A stretch of DNA of 50,046 nucleotides from a virus. Position 1 is the first letter of the stretch. Every line of letters begins with the position of its first letter. Positions 15,380 through 23,870 of this stretch are shown here, in pieces. The translations under genes were made by a program, and so were the position numbers. The stretch lies in IMG/VR virus record IMGVR_UViG_3300028800_000135, positions 1 to 50,046 of that record, one strand, 5' to 3'. The notes beneath the pieces are model-generated. The model ran no database searches, was not told where the DNA came from, and worked only from the letters and a program-made list of their open reading frames with translations.

Positions 15380-15820
15380 ATGAAATTCGGTAAATACGCA
15401 ATCATCGATAACGTCGTCCATACCTTCGAACAGGAACCGGACTGGACCTGGACTATCAAACCGCCGACCAGTGGGGATGAACTGGCGATGTCCAAATTCC
15501 TGACCAATGGTCGTATCGAGATGGGTATGGACGGCGTGCGGCGTGAATATCCAGCCACCAGCATCGAAGTGGCCCATCAAGAACTCGCTCTGACCTTTGG
15601 CGGGACAACCATTCCGGCAGATGACGACGCACCCGTTGCTCAAGGCGGCGAACCGATCTTGAAAATCGGCACTTCGACCGAAGCCATCAAGGCCGTTCTG
15701 CGCACCATGCCGAACGAAATGGTCATGGAAATCTGGGACGCTCTGGCGGAAGCTGTTCCTGGCTGGGGGCCGGTCCGCCCAAAAGTGAAGAAGACCGCCA
15801 GCGAGCCAACGAACTCCTAG
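15380..15820 (+). CDS. Tail assembly chaperone, upstream product
   Basis: This 146-residue protein sits between the tail tube and tape measure genes, the fixed place for the gpG-type chaperone. AGGAGG precedes the ATG. Near its end the in-frame sequence C-CCA-AAA (15778-15784) is a canonical -1 slippery heptamer; ribosomes that slip would continue into the frame that ends at 16032, giving a G-T type fusion. The unshifted product ends at TAG 15818-15820. It would bind the tape measure and recruit tube subunits but not enter the virion. Confidence 0.75.
   Translation: MKFGKYAIIDNVVHTFEQEPDWTWTIKPPTSGDELAMSKFLTNGRIEMGMDGVRREYPATSIEVAHQELALTFGGTTIPADDDAPVAQGGEPILKIGTSTEAIKAVLRTMPNEMVMEIWDALAEAVPGWGPVRPKVKKTASEPTNS
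15778..15784 (+). promoter_or_regulatory. -1 programmed frameshift site
   Basis: CCCAAAA lies in the exact X-XXY-YYZ register of the upstream chaperone frame (codons CGC-CCA-AAA-GTG). After a -1 slip the new frame is open from CCC-AAA-AGT onward through 16032. Position and frame match the conserved tail-chaperone frameshift of siphophages. Confidence 0.75.
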
Positions 15821-15825
15821 AGGAG

Positions 15826-16032
15826 ATGTCCAACGAAGTCAAAGACGTCATCCTGACCGGAGATACCAGCGACGCTGTGCTGGCGAACATGATCGAGATC
15901 ACCGTCGATGCAATTGTTACAGGTAGACCCCTCTTTACCAATCCACTGACAGAACCGGACTTCTACCGCAAGCACTTCTCGAAGTGGGTTCAAGAGGGAG
16001 TGAACGAGGCGAAGAAAACGGTCAAGAAATAG
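15826..16032 (+). CDS. Tail assembly chaperone, frameshift extension
   Basis: This frame encodes 68 residues from its first ATG, but GAGGAG abuts that ATG with no spacer, so independent initiation is unlikely. In the -1 frame it is continuous with the slippery site at 15778, giving an extension of about 84 codons (from AGT at 15783) joined to the first 135 or so residues of the upstream chaperone. The extension is helical (MIEITVDAIVTGRP, FSKWVQEGVNEAKK) and corresponds to the T part of G-T fusions that binds the tape measure. Confidence 0.7.
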   Translation: MSNEVKDVILTGDTSDAVLANMIEITVDAIVTGRPLFTNPLTEPDFYRKHFSKWVQEGVNEAKKTVKK

Positions 16033-16034
16033 TA

Positions 16035-16077
16035 AGTCGGGCTGAAGATGACGCCTCCCATCTTCGCCCGACTTTTT
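16035..16077 (+). terminator. Intrinsic terminator before the tape measure gene
   Basis: AGTCGGGC (16035-16042) pairs with GCCCGACT (16066-16073), and an inner GAAGATG / CATCTTC stem adds seven pairs with one bulged T, followed by T5. It separates the chaperones from the tape measure, probably lowering tape-measure transcription. Confidence 0.85.
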
Positions 16078-16084
16078 ATAGGTC

Positions 16085-16098
16085 TTCAGACGCCTGAA
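16085..16098. repeat. Palindromic repeat: TTCAGACGCCTGAA
   Basis: Strict match between the terminator and the tape measure gene. Its right arm runs into the AAGGAG ribosome site, so pairing of the arms would touch it. Confidence 0.78.
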
Positions 16099-16108
16099 GG
16101 AGAAGCGC

Positions 16109-19100
16109 ATGATACCAAAACGATATCTCGAGTATCTCAACAGCATCAATACCGGCGATGAGGAAAGGCGCAATCCAGACACTTCGTATTCCGAAGACGA
16201 AGTCGGCCACATGGACCCCAAAGGCCCGAGCCAATTCGAAGAGCGCTGGGCTGCCGAGATGGCTAAGGATCTGCCTGAACCTCCGGCTTCCAGAATTCGA
16301 AATCCCTATCCTGGTAACGGCACTCCTCCTACCCACAACCTCCACAACACCGTCGAGCACATCACCAGCGGAAATGGCGACGAAACACTCCAACCGCCTC
16401 ATGGCTTTGGCGGCAGTCCTGCTTTCCCATGGAAGGAAGAGGATACCGAGTATTCAGTTCTTCCTGGCGGAAGCGGCAATATGTGGGCCGATCCCGTAAA
16501 AAGATACAGCGGAATGTCGAACCAGGATCTCAATAACCTGCAAACGCTGGGTGTCAACTCCTGGGAGCGCACGAAAACTGTCAGCGCCGTAGCGGACTAT
16601 CTCGGCGAAACCCTCCATCGAAAATACGAAGCCGGTTACTGGGAACATCGCGGTGAATATCCCGAAGGCACACCTTCTGAGGATATCTTCAACAGTCCAG
16701 CTTTCAGAAAGAGCATCGAGAACCAACCGATAGACAGCTCGTTTTTTACGGCGATGCCGCCTACCTTTGTAAAGGCTGCCAAGGTCCTCGGCGTAGGAGA
16801 ACTCAACAACTACGGCGACGTGAACAACTGGTTGCAGTCGGTCATATCGCCCGGCGTCAGCGAACTTGCCAACAAGACCAAGCGTTTGTTCGGTCAAGAA
16901 GCCGCCGACGAAAACTACCAGGTCATGATGGACGCTGTCAATCAACAGCTCCCATTCTTTGATCGCTTTGGTGGGCCAAAAGACCGCTCCGTTATGGTTT
17001 TTGGCGTGACAACTGCCTTCAAGGCCAAGCAAGCCTGGACAAGAAGCGAAAGCTCCATCGCCCAAACCGAAGGATCTATCGACGCTCCTGGGGTAAGTAT
17101 CAATGGGGCGTTCTATGTTCCCGATGCCTCAAATGACAACCCGCAATTTACTGGGGCAATTCCTGGGAAGGGCATTGATGCTGTTCCGCAGGATGCTTTG
17201 GTCCGCTGGCAACTCGCCAACCGCAGCGCCTGGGGAAATTACGGCAACAGTTTTGTCGCCTCACCCACCAACGCTGCCGGTCAGGCTGGGGGTAGCGAAG
17301 CCACTGTCTTCAATGGCTTCAATTTGTTGTTCGGGCAGGATCAGGGTATTCCCGGCCAACACCACGAAACATCCCAGGAAATCTACGATGCGCTTTCGAG
17401 GATCGAGAGTTTCAAGACCCTGGATGTGATTACGCACGAACCGGTTGGAACCAACTGGGACAACGACCAGATGATCACCCGCTACAGCCAGCGGATGATG
17501 ACCATGAACTTTGGCTTGACTGGTTACAGCCCGATCACCGAGCTTCCTCCAAAGCCGTTCAGCCCCTTCGACAAGATCACCGGAAAGTTGTATGGTCAAA
17601 GCGGTTTAGGGGCATCTCCAGAAGACAGGATCTATCTTCCGCTTTACACCCAAACCGGCAGTAGCGGCCAGGCTACCAGCCTTTCCAGCGATGGGCATGT
17701 GGCCTTCGCTCCTTTGGCGGATCAGCAGCCTTCGTATCAGAGATCTAGTCCAGGTTCGCGTTACGTCAAAAAAGACAGATACGGAAACCCTGTGATGTCC
17801 AATCCAGTTATGGAGGATTGGAACCAACAGGTTTTTGTCACTCGCCAGGATATCGACAATCTGAGAAGGGTAAGAAATTACTACAGCGACGACGCCGATC
17901 CAGATGCCGTTGCTCCTGGTTACAGAAGGATCATGGGCGCGCTGAACCAACTGACTGGCGGGAGTTTCAATATCAGCGGATCTGACTACCCTTCATCGAT
18001 CAGTCAGTTCGACAAGTTTATGACCGAGAGCCTGGGCAACGAAGAGCCAGAAAAGGCCAACACAACCATCAAGACAATTCTTGATCGGGTTGGTCCTTAC
18101 CGCTTGCTTGAGCAGGTCCAGCCAGAACCCTTCCATGGAACTGGAAGAAATTGGTCTCCGCTTGAAGAAGAAGCCTGGACCTACACCAGCGTCTTGAATG
18201 GTCTGATGCCGCCAGAAGCCTACGACAAGAGAGTAAAGGCCGAAACTCCCTTGATAGTGAGCATCGCAAGACAGGCCAACCGCTTTCTTGATAATAGTGG
18301 CGAAGTCTCAGTCAAAGGTCTGCAAACCCTTCCCGAACAGGCCGAAAGTACGCAGTGGTACAACCAACTCAACGGCGGTCGTAATGCCAAGGCTGGTACG
18401 GTGGCCTATAAGCAACACTACCTTGACCGTTGGGAAGACCGTGTATCTCCCCAGCAAATGGCAGAGGTTGCCTACGCTGGTGGGAAAGAGAACGTCGACA
18501 CCTTTCTCTCGAAGGCACGAAATTTCGTCGATAACTATAACGGTATCGCTATGCCAGGAGCTGCGATCAACATTGATACCAGCTCGATCATGGCGTTTGA
18601 CACAACCCTCAAGGCGCTTCGTAACACCAACCCTGATGCCGCCGAACGGCTCAGTGTCTTGTTCCCGTCCTCCCAAGAGGTGTACGAGAGGATTACCCAT
18701 GTCAAGGCTGCGGTAACACCCGCCTTGTTCACTTCGATTGACGCGTTGTCGGGTAAACCGCTCAACACCAGAAACCTTGGCAACAGCGAAGCAGGCAAAT
18801 TGGTCGGCTCGGCTCTGTCCGAACTGGATGAAAAATACAGTTGGGTGAAGAATGTTCCAGCCAACGTGTATTCTCCAGAGCAGTTCAACGGCGCCTTTGG
18901 TCATTACAAGAATGAAAATGGCGAAGCCTCAACTCCTGCCGTGGGTATGCACAACAAGAGCGGGGTATATGTTCGCTCCGATATCGAGAGCAACAACCTG
19001 ATCCCCGTCCTTTATCACGAACTGTCTCATGGCTTTATTGACAGAAGCAACCCTGAAGACCTGCTGCAATTGGCGCGAGAGTTCCTCGGCCAAAACCCAG

Positions 19101-22100
19101 AGGTAATGAAAAAATATATGGAAGCAGGTTACAGGGGCGCAGAACTCCCGAACGAACTGCTGGCCGATATGGGCGCCATTGTGATGGGGAGCGAGAAATA
19201 CTCGCCTAAAGGACTAAGGTTCTCGTCTGAATGGATCAAGGACAAACCGGGCTACGGCAAACTAAGAGACGGAATGGCGAAGTCGATGGAGAGTTTCACT
19301 CCAAAAAACACATCCGCTCGCTTGGCCCAAGGCGTTCCCGAAAATATGCCCGTCGGCACACCGGCTGCCAGAACAGCTCGCAGTGTCGTTCCGGCGTCTG
19401 AACGTGTCGCCGAACAGGAATACGCCATCAAGGCTGAAGCCGAGAGCGATGCCAGTAACGTCGTCAAGGGAGCCAAGGCGAAGATCTACGCCAAACTGGG
19501 TCTTGAACCCGATGGCGAAACCCCTCTTGGCGCTCCCTCTCGTGGCAACGCTGTGAGAGTTGGCGCAGGTAGAGCCGCCGGTCGCATGACCATGAATGAC
19601 ATGCTGCCTGGCGGTACTGACCCGATCACTGGCGGTGGCCGTCGTTCTGCCCGGTTGGATATGGGCTACGACAGCGAACGCACTCCCGTTGCCGCACGTA
19701 TGGCTGGCGGTGGTGGTGGTCATTGGGCCGACGATGATGTCGACTATGGTGAACCGCCGGACCCCCCGCAAGAACCCTGGGATGCCGACGAACGGAGCGC
19801 GTATGCCAGCCCTCATGGTGGAAATGGCCCGAGGACAGGATCTCGCTTCACAGATGCTCAAGGAAACCCGATACCGAGCACTCACCAAAGACCAGCGAAC
19901 CAGACCGAACTCATGCGGGTCAGTATGCGCGGAACACTGGCTGGCCGCACATCCGCATCTTTCCACGATCCCTTGCTTGGCGATGCCGTGCGCACTCTTG
20001 ATAAGCAAGGGTATGAACTACGGAACGCAAACGGGGAGCTTCGGGCGACTGCCGATCAGGTAAGAAAAGGCGAGAGTATTGCCAGAACTGCCCTGGATCG
20101 TGCCACAAGCGGCGTTCTGCCGGACGATATGTCGGATATGACTGCCACGGTCAAAGAGAGCATCTACAACTCCGTCAGAGATCAGGTCAAGCAAGAAGTC
20201 GAGAGCTACAAAAAGAACGGTATGTCGACCATTCAGTCGCAGGAAACCGGACAGCGTATCGAGGCAATTGCGAACGCGATCCTGAAACCGGCTACCGATA
20301 TAGCCGAGGATATGGCGGCTAAGGCGACCGGACAACAGTACATTCCCGGCCTTTCTCAAAGCATCAAGACCAATGCCATCAACTTCAAAAGCCTGGCTGA
20401 TGCTAAGGAAGTTTACACAAACGATCAAACCTTCAGGGCGAACGTCGATAAAACCGGACACTCCCTTGAAGATCTAATGAGCCAGTCTTCTGACCAGGGC
20501 GTAACAATCTCCGGTGAAGATATGTCCTATCGTCTCCAGCAGCCGTATGGTGGTTCAGGCGCCGGAAGAGGTGGAGCGCCTGGTCTATTTGGAAAACTGG
20601 GCAACGTTGGTTCTGCGCTGTACGGCATGTACATGATGAAACGCATGTGGGGCATGGAGACCGGCGAAGTCACCCAGTCGATGGGCCAATACGCCAACTT
20701 CGAGCAGGCCAATTATCCAATTGCCGCATTTGGCGGATCAAGCAGCAACTACATCGGCAGTGACGCTGGATACAACGCTCGCCAGCAAATATCCCAGAAC
20801 TTCATGGGAAAAGCCGCTATGCAGGAGTACGGCGGCTTTAGCAATATCGGCTACAACTTCGCGATGTCCAACAACCAGGGCGCCGCCAGAATGTTGACCG
20901 CTGCGGAGACCTCTATCGGAGCGGGAGCAGCAAGTGCGATGGCGCTGGGAACTCTGGCGAACATGGCTCCCGGTATAACAGGCGCTCTTGGCATTGGAAC
21001 TGAAGAAGCGGTCGCCGCGGGCACGGCTGCAACTACAGTTGGGGCGGTAGCTGGTCCTCTTGCTCTGGGCGTAGCTGGTGCAGGTATCCTCTGGGCTGGC
21101 GCCGACGAAGGACTAAGGGCTATCCACCCATCAGGTGATTACGGCCTTGGCGCTGATCTCCAGCACTTCTTCTTCCCCGCTCCTGGCAAAGCTGGAACCT
21201 GGGCTGGAATGTTATCTGGCGGAACGTGGACGCCGCCTATTGATACAGGCAAAATCTACAACCAGATAGTATCTTCTAGCAAAAGTACCGTATCTTCGAA
21301 CGAGTTGAGGTATGGCTACAGGGCTGATAGAAGCCAGGCTAAAGCCGCGCCGACAACTGACGATCTTGTCAATGCTGGTATCGAAGCTGGCGGAACCGAT
21401 CAGGATGTCCGTTCTGCCATCAATACCTACCAAACATCGACCGGCATGACGCCTTCCGTAGATCAGGTCACGAGTATGGTCACGCAGGCTCAGAAGCTAG
21501 GCATCGGAGCGAATGATCTGGTAAATGCCGGCGCAACTTATGCCAGCGATCTGGGCAACCTTCCAGGTACTTCTGGGTTCGCCAATTCAATTGCGAACTT
21601 CCAAAGCCAGGTCGGCACAAGCCAAACCGCTCTTTCTCAGGCGCAATATACAGCCGCGCAAACCGGCCAATATGGTTCGCAGCTTCAGCAGTTTATCCCT
21701 GGTGGCGCCGCCAATATGGGTCTGGGAGCGAGGATCGCCAACCAGAGCGGCATTGACAGCCAACAGAAAGCAGGAGCGGCAGCTACGTGGATGAACGCTG
21801 GCGCCGCTTACCTTAGCCAAAGCGGAGGCAGTTCGAGCCGGATGCTTCCAGACACTTCCGCTGGTGCACAGCAGCCATTCTTGTCGCAACTCGGTGGGAT
21901 CAGTCAGAAACTCAACCCGTATCAGTCGCAAATCGCTGGCGGGATTGCTTATCAGGCCGCACTGGCTGGCGTCAATCCGACCATGATGGGCAACCTGCTT
22001 TCCAACTCGGGCATCAGCAACAATGCGATGTCTTTGGTTGGTCAGGTGGCCGGTGGAAATCTGGGAGCGGCCAGCTACAATAGCTGGGTTACGAACGGAG

Positions 22101-23488
22101 ATGTTTCTCAAAGGATCTACGACTTCTCCGGCAATCCGATCCAGCAGACCAACGGCGCGATGGCGATGCAGATGGTATTGGCGAACGTCAACAGTACCAT
22201 GCCGACCGCCAATGGGATGACGCAAGGCCAGTTGTTCCAGAACAACATCCCAATGGCTTCGATGCTTCAGGGTATCACCAGTCCCTCTTCTGCTCTCAGC
22301 GCCCTTGGCGTCAATCCGAACAGCGGGTTTGGCAGTGCTTTCCTGAACGGCTACAAAGGCTATTCCGGTACAACCGGCACGCAACTTTGGTACAGCGATC
22401 AATCCTACGCTTTGCAGAAGCAATCCGCAGGCATCGCCGCCGCCGGTGTGGCCTTGACACAGCAGTATGACTGGGGATCTGGAACTTGGGATAACCCCTC
22501 TGCTGGGTCTGCCTGGGATCTGCAAAACCAGCAGGTCGCCCTTTCGAAACAGTCCACAATGGCTGACTTTGCCTCCCAACAAAAGTCGATGCAGCTTCAG
22601 AACAACTACAGCATCGCCAATGAGGGCATCCAGCTCAACCAGATGAAGACGTCGCAAGCCTATACCAATGAAAGCCTGGCCTACCAGCAGTCTCAGGCTT
22701 TGCAGAGCCAGTCATTTTCCAGAGAACAGTTCCAGTACACCAACCAGATGACCGCCCTTTCGCAAGGCTGGGGCTTGATCGACATCGATGAGCAGATCCG
22801 CTACTCCTCCGGTCGCCAGCGCCGTGATCTGATCCGCCAGAAGGGCGAGATGGTGACGTCGAACAACCTGCAAAACCAGCAGACGCAAACCGTGCAAGGC
22901 CAGCAGGAAACCGTCTGGAAAGAAGAAAACGCTCAGATGGTGGTCGAAAAGCAGTACAACGCCGACATGCAGAAGCTCGATAAAGAGAGCTACGACCTGA
23001 ATGTCAAGTACCGCAAGGACACCTATAACCTGGACGAGCAAAACTGGTCCCGCAAGAAAAAGGAGTACCAAGAGGAGCAGGCCATTGAAGATCAGATGCG
23101 CACACTTCAGCGAAAGTATGAGGCCGATCAGCTCTCTCAGCAACTTGCTTCTATCGCTCTCCAGTCGAAAGAGGCCGATCTGCAAAAGCAGTATGCCGAC
23201 GCTACCGCCAAAGTAGAACCTTTGATCACAAACACCATCGGAGCTATGAACCAGCTTGCCAGCAACGACAACATCTGGAACGTGGCTAACGCCATGAAAT
23301 CACTGGCGAGCAATATCAATGGCATCAACACGACCAACGTCGCCAACCTGTCTAACCTGTTCTACAGCACGAACAGCATGAGCAGTGGGAACCTGACCTT
23401 ACTCAACGAAATCTTCAAGGCACTCACTCAGACAAGCGGCTCTCAGTTGCAGAAAGTGCTCGACAAGCTCAATGGCGGAGGCAACTAA
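16109..23488 (+). CDS. Tape measure protein with internal zincin domain
   Basis: At 2459 residues this is the longest gene, placed after the chaperones as expected for the tail tape measure. An N-terminal part of about 900 residues is followed by a peptidase-like domain with HELSH (His970, Glu971, His974) and a downstream NELLAD (1015-1020) that can supply a third zinc ligand. Residues about 1600-1670 form several hydrophobic Ala/Gly-rich segments that could insert in the host membrane. The C-terminus is a Gln-rich coiled coil (about 2130-2390). It sets tail length and probably helps open the cell envelope. AAGGAG precedes the ATG and is formed by the edge of a palindrome. Confidence 0.85.
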   Translation: MIPKRYLEYLNSINTGDEERRNPDTSYSEDEVGHMDPKGPSQFEERWAAEMAKDLPEPPASRIRNPYPGNGTPPTHNLHNTVEHITSGNGDETLQPPHGFGGSPAFPWKEEDTEYSVLPGGSGNMWADPVKRYSGMSNQDLNNLQTLGVNSWERTKTVSAVADYLGETLHRKYEAGYWEHRGEYPEGTPSEDIFNSPAFRKSIENQPIDSSFFTAMPPTFVKAAKVLGVGELNNYGDVNNWLQSVISPGVSELANKTKRLFGQEAADENYQVMMDAVNQQLPFFDRFGGPKDRSVMVFGVTTAFKAKQAWTRSESSIAQTEGSIDAPGVSINGAFYVPDASNDNPQFTGAIPGKGIDAVPQDALVRWQLANRSAWGNYGNSFVASPTNAAGQAGGSEATVFNGFNLLFGQDQGIPGQHHETSQEIYDALSRIESFKTLDVITHEPVGTNWDNDQMITRYSQRMMTMNFGLTGYSPITELPPKPFSPFDKITGKLYGQSGLGASPEDRIYLPLYTQTGSSGQATSLSSDGHVAFAPLADQQPSYQRSSPGSRYVKKDRYGNPVMSNPVMEDWNQQVFVTRQDIDNLRRVRNYYSDDADPDAVAPGYRRIMGALNQLTGGSFNISGSDYPSSISQFDKFMTESLGNEEPEKANTTIKTILDRVGPYRLLEQVQPEPFHGTGRNWSPLEEEAWTYTSVLNGLMPPEAYDKRVKAETPLIVSIARQANRFLDNSGEVSVKGLQTLPEQAESTQWYNQLNGGRNAKAGTVAYKQHYLDRWEDRVSPQQMAEVAYAGGKENVDTFLSKARNFVDNYNGIAMPGAAINIDTSSIMAFDTTLKALRNTNPDAAERLSVLFPSSQEVYERITHVKAAVTPALFTSIDALSGKPLNTRNLGNSEAGKLVGSALSELDEKYSWVKNVPANVYSPEQFNGAFGHYKNENGEASTPAVGMHNKSGVYVRSDIESNNLIPVLYHELSHGFIDRSNPEDLLQLAREFLGQNPEVMKKYMEAGYRGAELPNELLADMGAIVMGSEKYSPKGLRFSSEWIKDKPGYGKLRDGMAKSMESFTPKNTSARLAQGVPENMPVGTPAARTARSVVPASERVAEQEYAIKAEAESDASNVVKGAKAKIYAKLGLEPDGETPLGAPSRGNAVRVGAGRAAGRMTMNDMLPGGTDPITGGGRRSARLDMGYDSERTPVAARMAGGGGGHWADDDVDYGEPPDPPQEPWDADERSAYASPHGGNGPRTGSRFTDAQGNPIPSTHQRPANQTELMRVSMRGTLAGRTSASFHDPLLGDAVRTLDKQGYELRNANGELRATADQVRKGESIARTALDRATSGVLPDDMSDMTATVKESIYNSVRDQVKQEVESYKKNGMSTIQSQETGQRIEAIANAILKPATDIAEDMAAKATGQQYIPGLSQSIKTNAINFKSLADAKEVYTNDQTFRANVDKTGHSLEDLMSQSSDQGVTISGEDMSYRLQQPYGGSGAGRGGAPGLFGKLGNVGSALYGMYMMKRMWGMETGEVTQSMGQYANFEQANYPIAAFGGSSSNYIGSDAGYNARQQISQNFMGKAAMQEYGGFSNIGYNFAMSNNQGAARMLTAAETSIGAGAASAMALGTLANMAPGITGALGIGTEEAVAAGTAATTVGAVAGPLALGVAGAGILWAGADEGLRAIHPSGDYGLGADLQHFFFPAPGKAGTWAGMLSGGTWTPPIDTGKIYNQIVSSSKSTVSSNELRYGYRADRSQAKAAPTTDDLVNAGIEAGGTDQDVRSAINTYQTSTGMTPSVDQVTSMVTQAQKLGIGANDLVNAGATYASDLGNLPGTSGFANSIANFQSQVGTSQTALSQAQYTAAQTGQYGSQLQQFIPGGAANMGLGARIANQSGIDSQQKAGAAATWMNAGAAYLSQSGGSSSRMLPDTSAGAQQPFLSQLGGISQKLNPYQSQIAGGIAYQAALAGVNPTMMGNLLSNSGISNNAMSLVGQVAGGNLGAASYNSWVTNGDVSQRIYDFSGNPIQQTNGAMAMQMVLANVNSTMPTANGMTQGQLFQNNIPMASMLQGITSPSSALSALGVNPNSGFGSAFLNGYKGYSGTTGTQLWYSDQSYALQKQSAGIAAAGVALTQQYDWGSGTWDNPSAGSAWDLQNQQVALSKQSTMADFASQQKSMQLQNNYSIANEGIQLNQMKTSQAYTNESLAYQQSQALQSQSFSREQFQYTNQMTALSQGWGLIDIDEQIRYSSGRQRRDLIRQKGEMVTSNNLQNQQTQTVQGQQETVWKEENAQMVVEKQYNADMQKLDKESYDLNVKYRKDTYNLDEQNWSRKKKEYQEEQAIEDQMRTLQRKYEADQLSQQLASIALQSKEADLQKQYADATAKVEPLITNTIGAMNQLASNDNIWNVANAMKSLASNINGINTTNVANLSNLFYSTNSMSSGNLTLLNEIFKALTQTSGSQLQKVLDKLNGGGN
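19389..19402. repeat. Palindromic repeat: TTCCGGCGTCTGAA
   Basis: Strict match in the tape measure gene, encoding Pro-Ala-Ser-Glu. Confidence 0.75.
20554..20567. repeat. Palindromic repeat: TTCAGGCGCCGGAA
   Basis: Strict match in the tape measure gene, in a frame that encodes Ser-Gly-Ala-Gly-Arg. Confidence 0.72.
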
Positions 23489-23862
23489 TGAACAGTTACA
23501 TCACACTGGATGGAAAGAAATACAAGACGCCAGGCAAGGTCTGGAACCCGACCACGCAGAAGCCCGCTACCGTTCGATATACCCTTTTGGGTGCTATCGA
23601 CGGTACGTTCGGGGCGGCCAACCTGTGCGACTGGGACGGTGAGATCGAAGGACCGGTCACTCCGACAGACGGCACCTGGGGATCGATCAACGATCTCAGA
23701 ACCACACTTGCCAAGAGGGCTGCGCTGTCCTTTACCGATCACTACGGCAATAGTTACACCGTTCTTTGCCAGGGACCCTTCAAGGAAACCAGCTTTTCGA
23801 CCATGTGGGATGACGCATCCAACCACATCAATATCAGCGTGCGTATCACAAAGATCAGTTAG
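23488..23862 (+). CDS. Minor tail protein
   Basis: This 124-residue protein starts on the TAATG that ends the tape measure, with GGAGG upstream. It is beta-rich (SYITLDGKKYKTPGKVWN; YTLLGAIDGTFG) and ends in a strand pair. Position right after the tape measure fits a distal-tail or tail-tip adaptor component. No family is certain. Confidence 0.6.
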   Translation: MNSYITLDGKKYKTPGKVWNPTTQKPATVRYTLLGAIDGTFGAANLCDWDGEIEGPVTPTDGTWGSINDLRTTLAKRAALSFTDHYGNSYTVLCQGPFKETSFSTMWDDASNHINISVRITKIS

Positions 23863-23870
23863 GAGGCTCA

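Noticed and set aside
21587-22657. A 356-codon frame antisense to the tape measure gene
   Set aside because: Shadow frame within a Gln-rich coding region, without a start signal.
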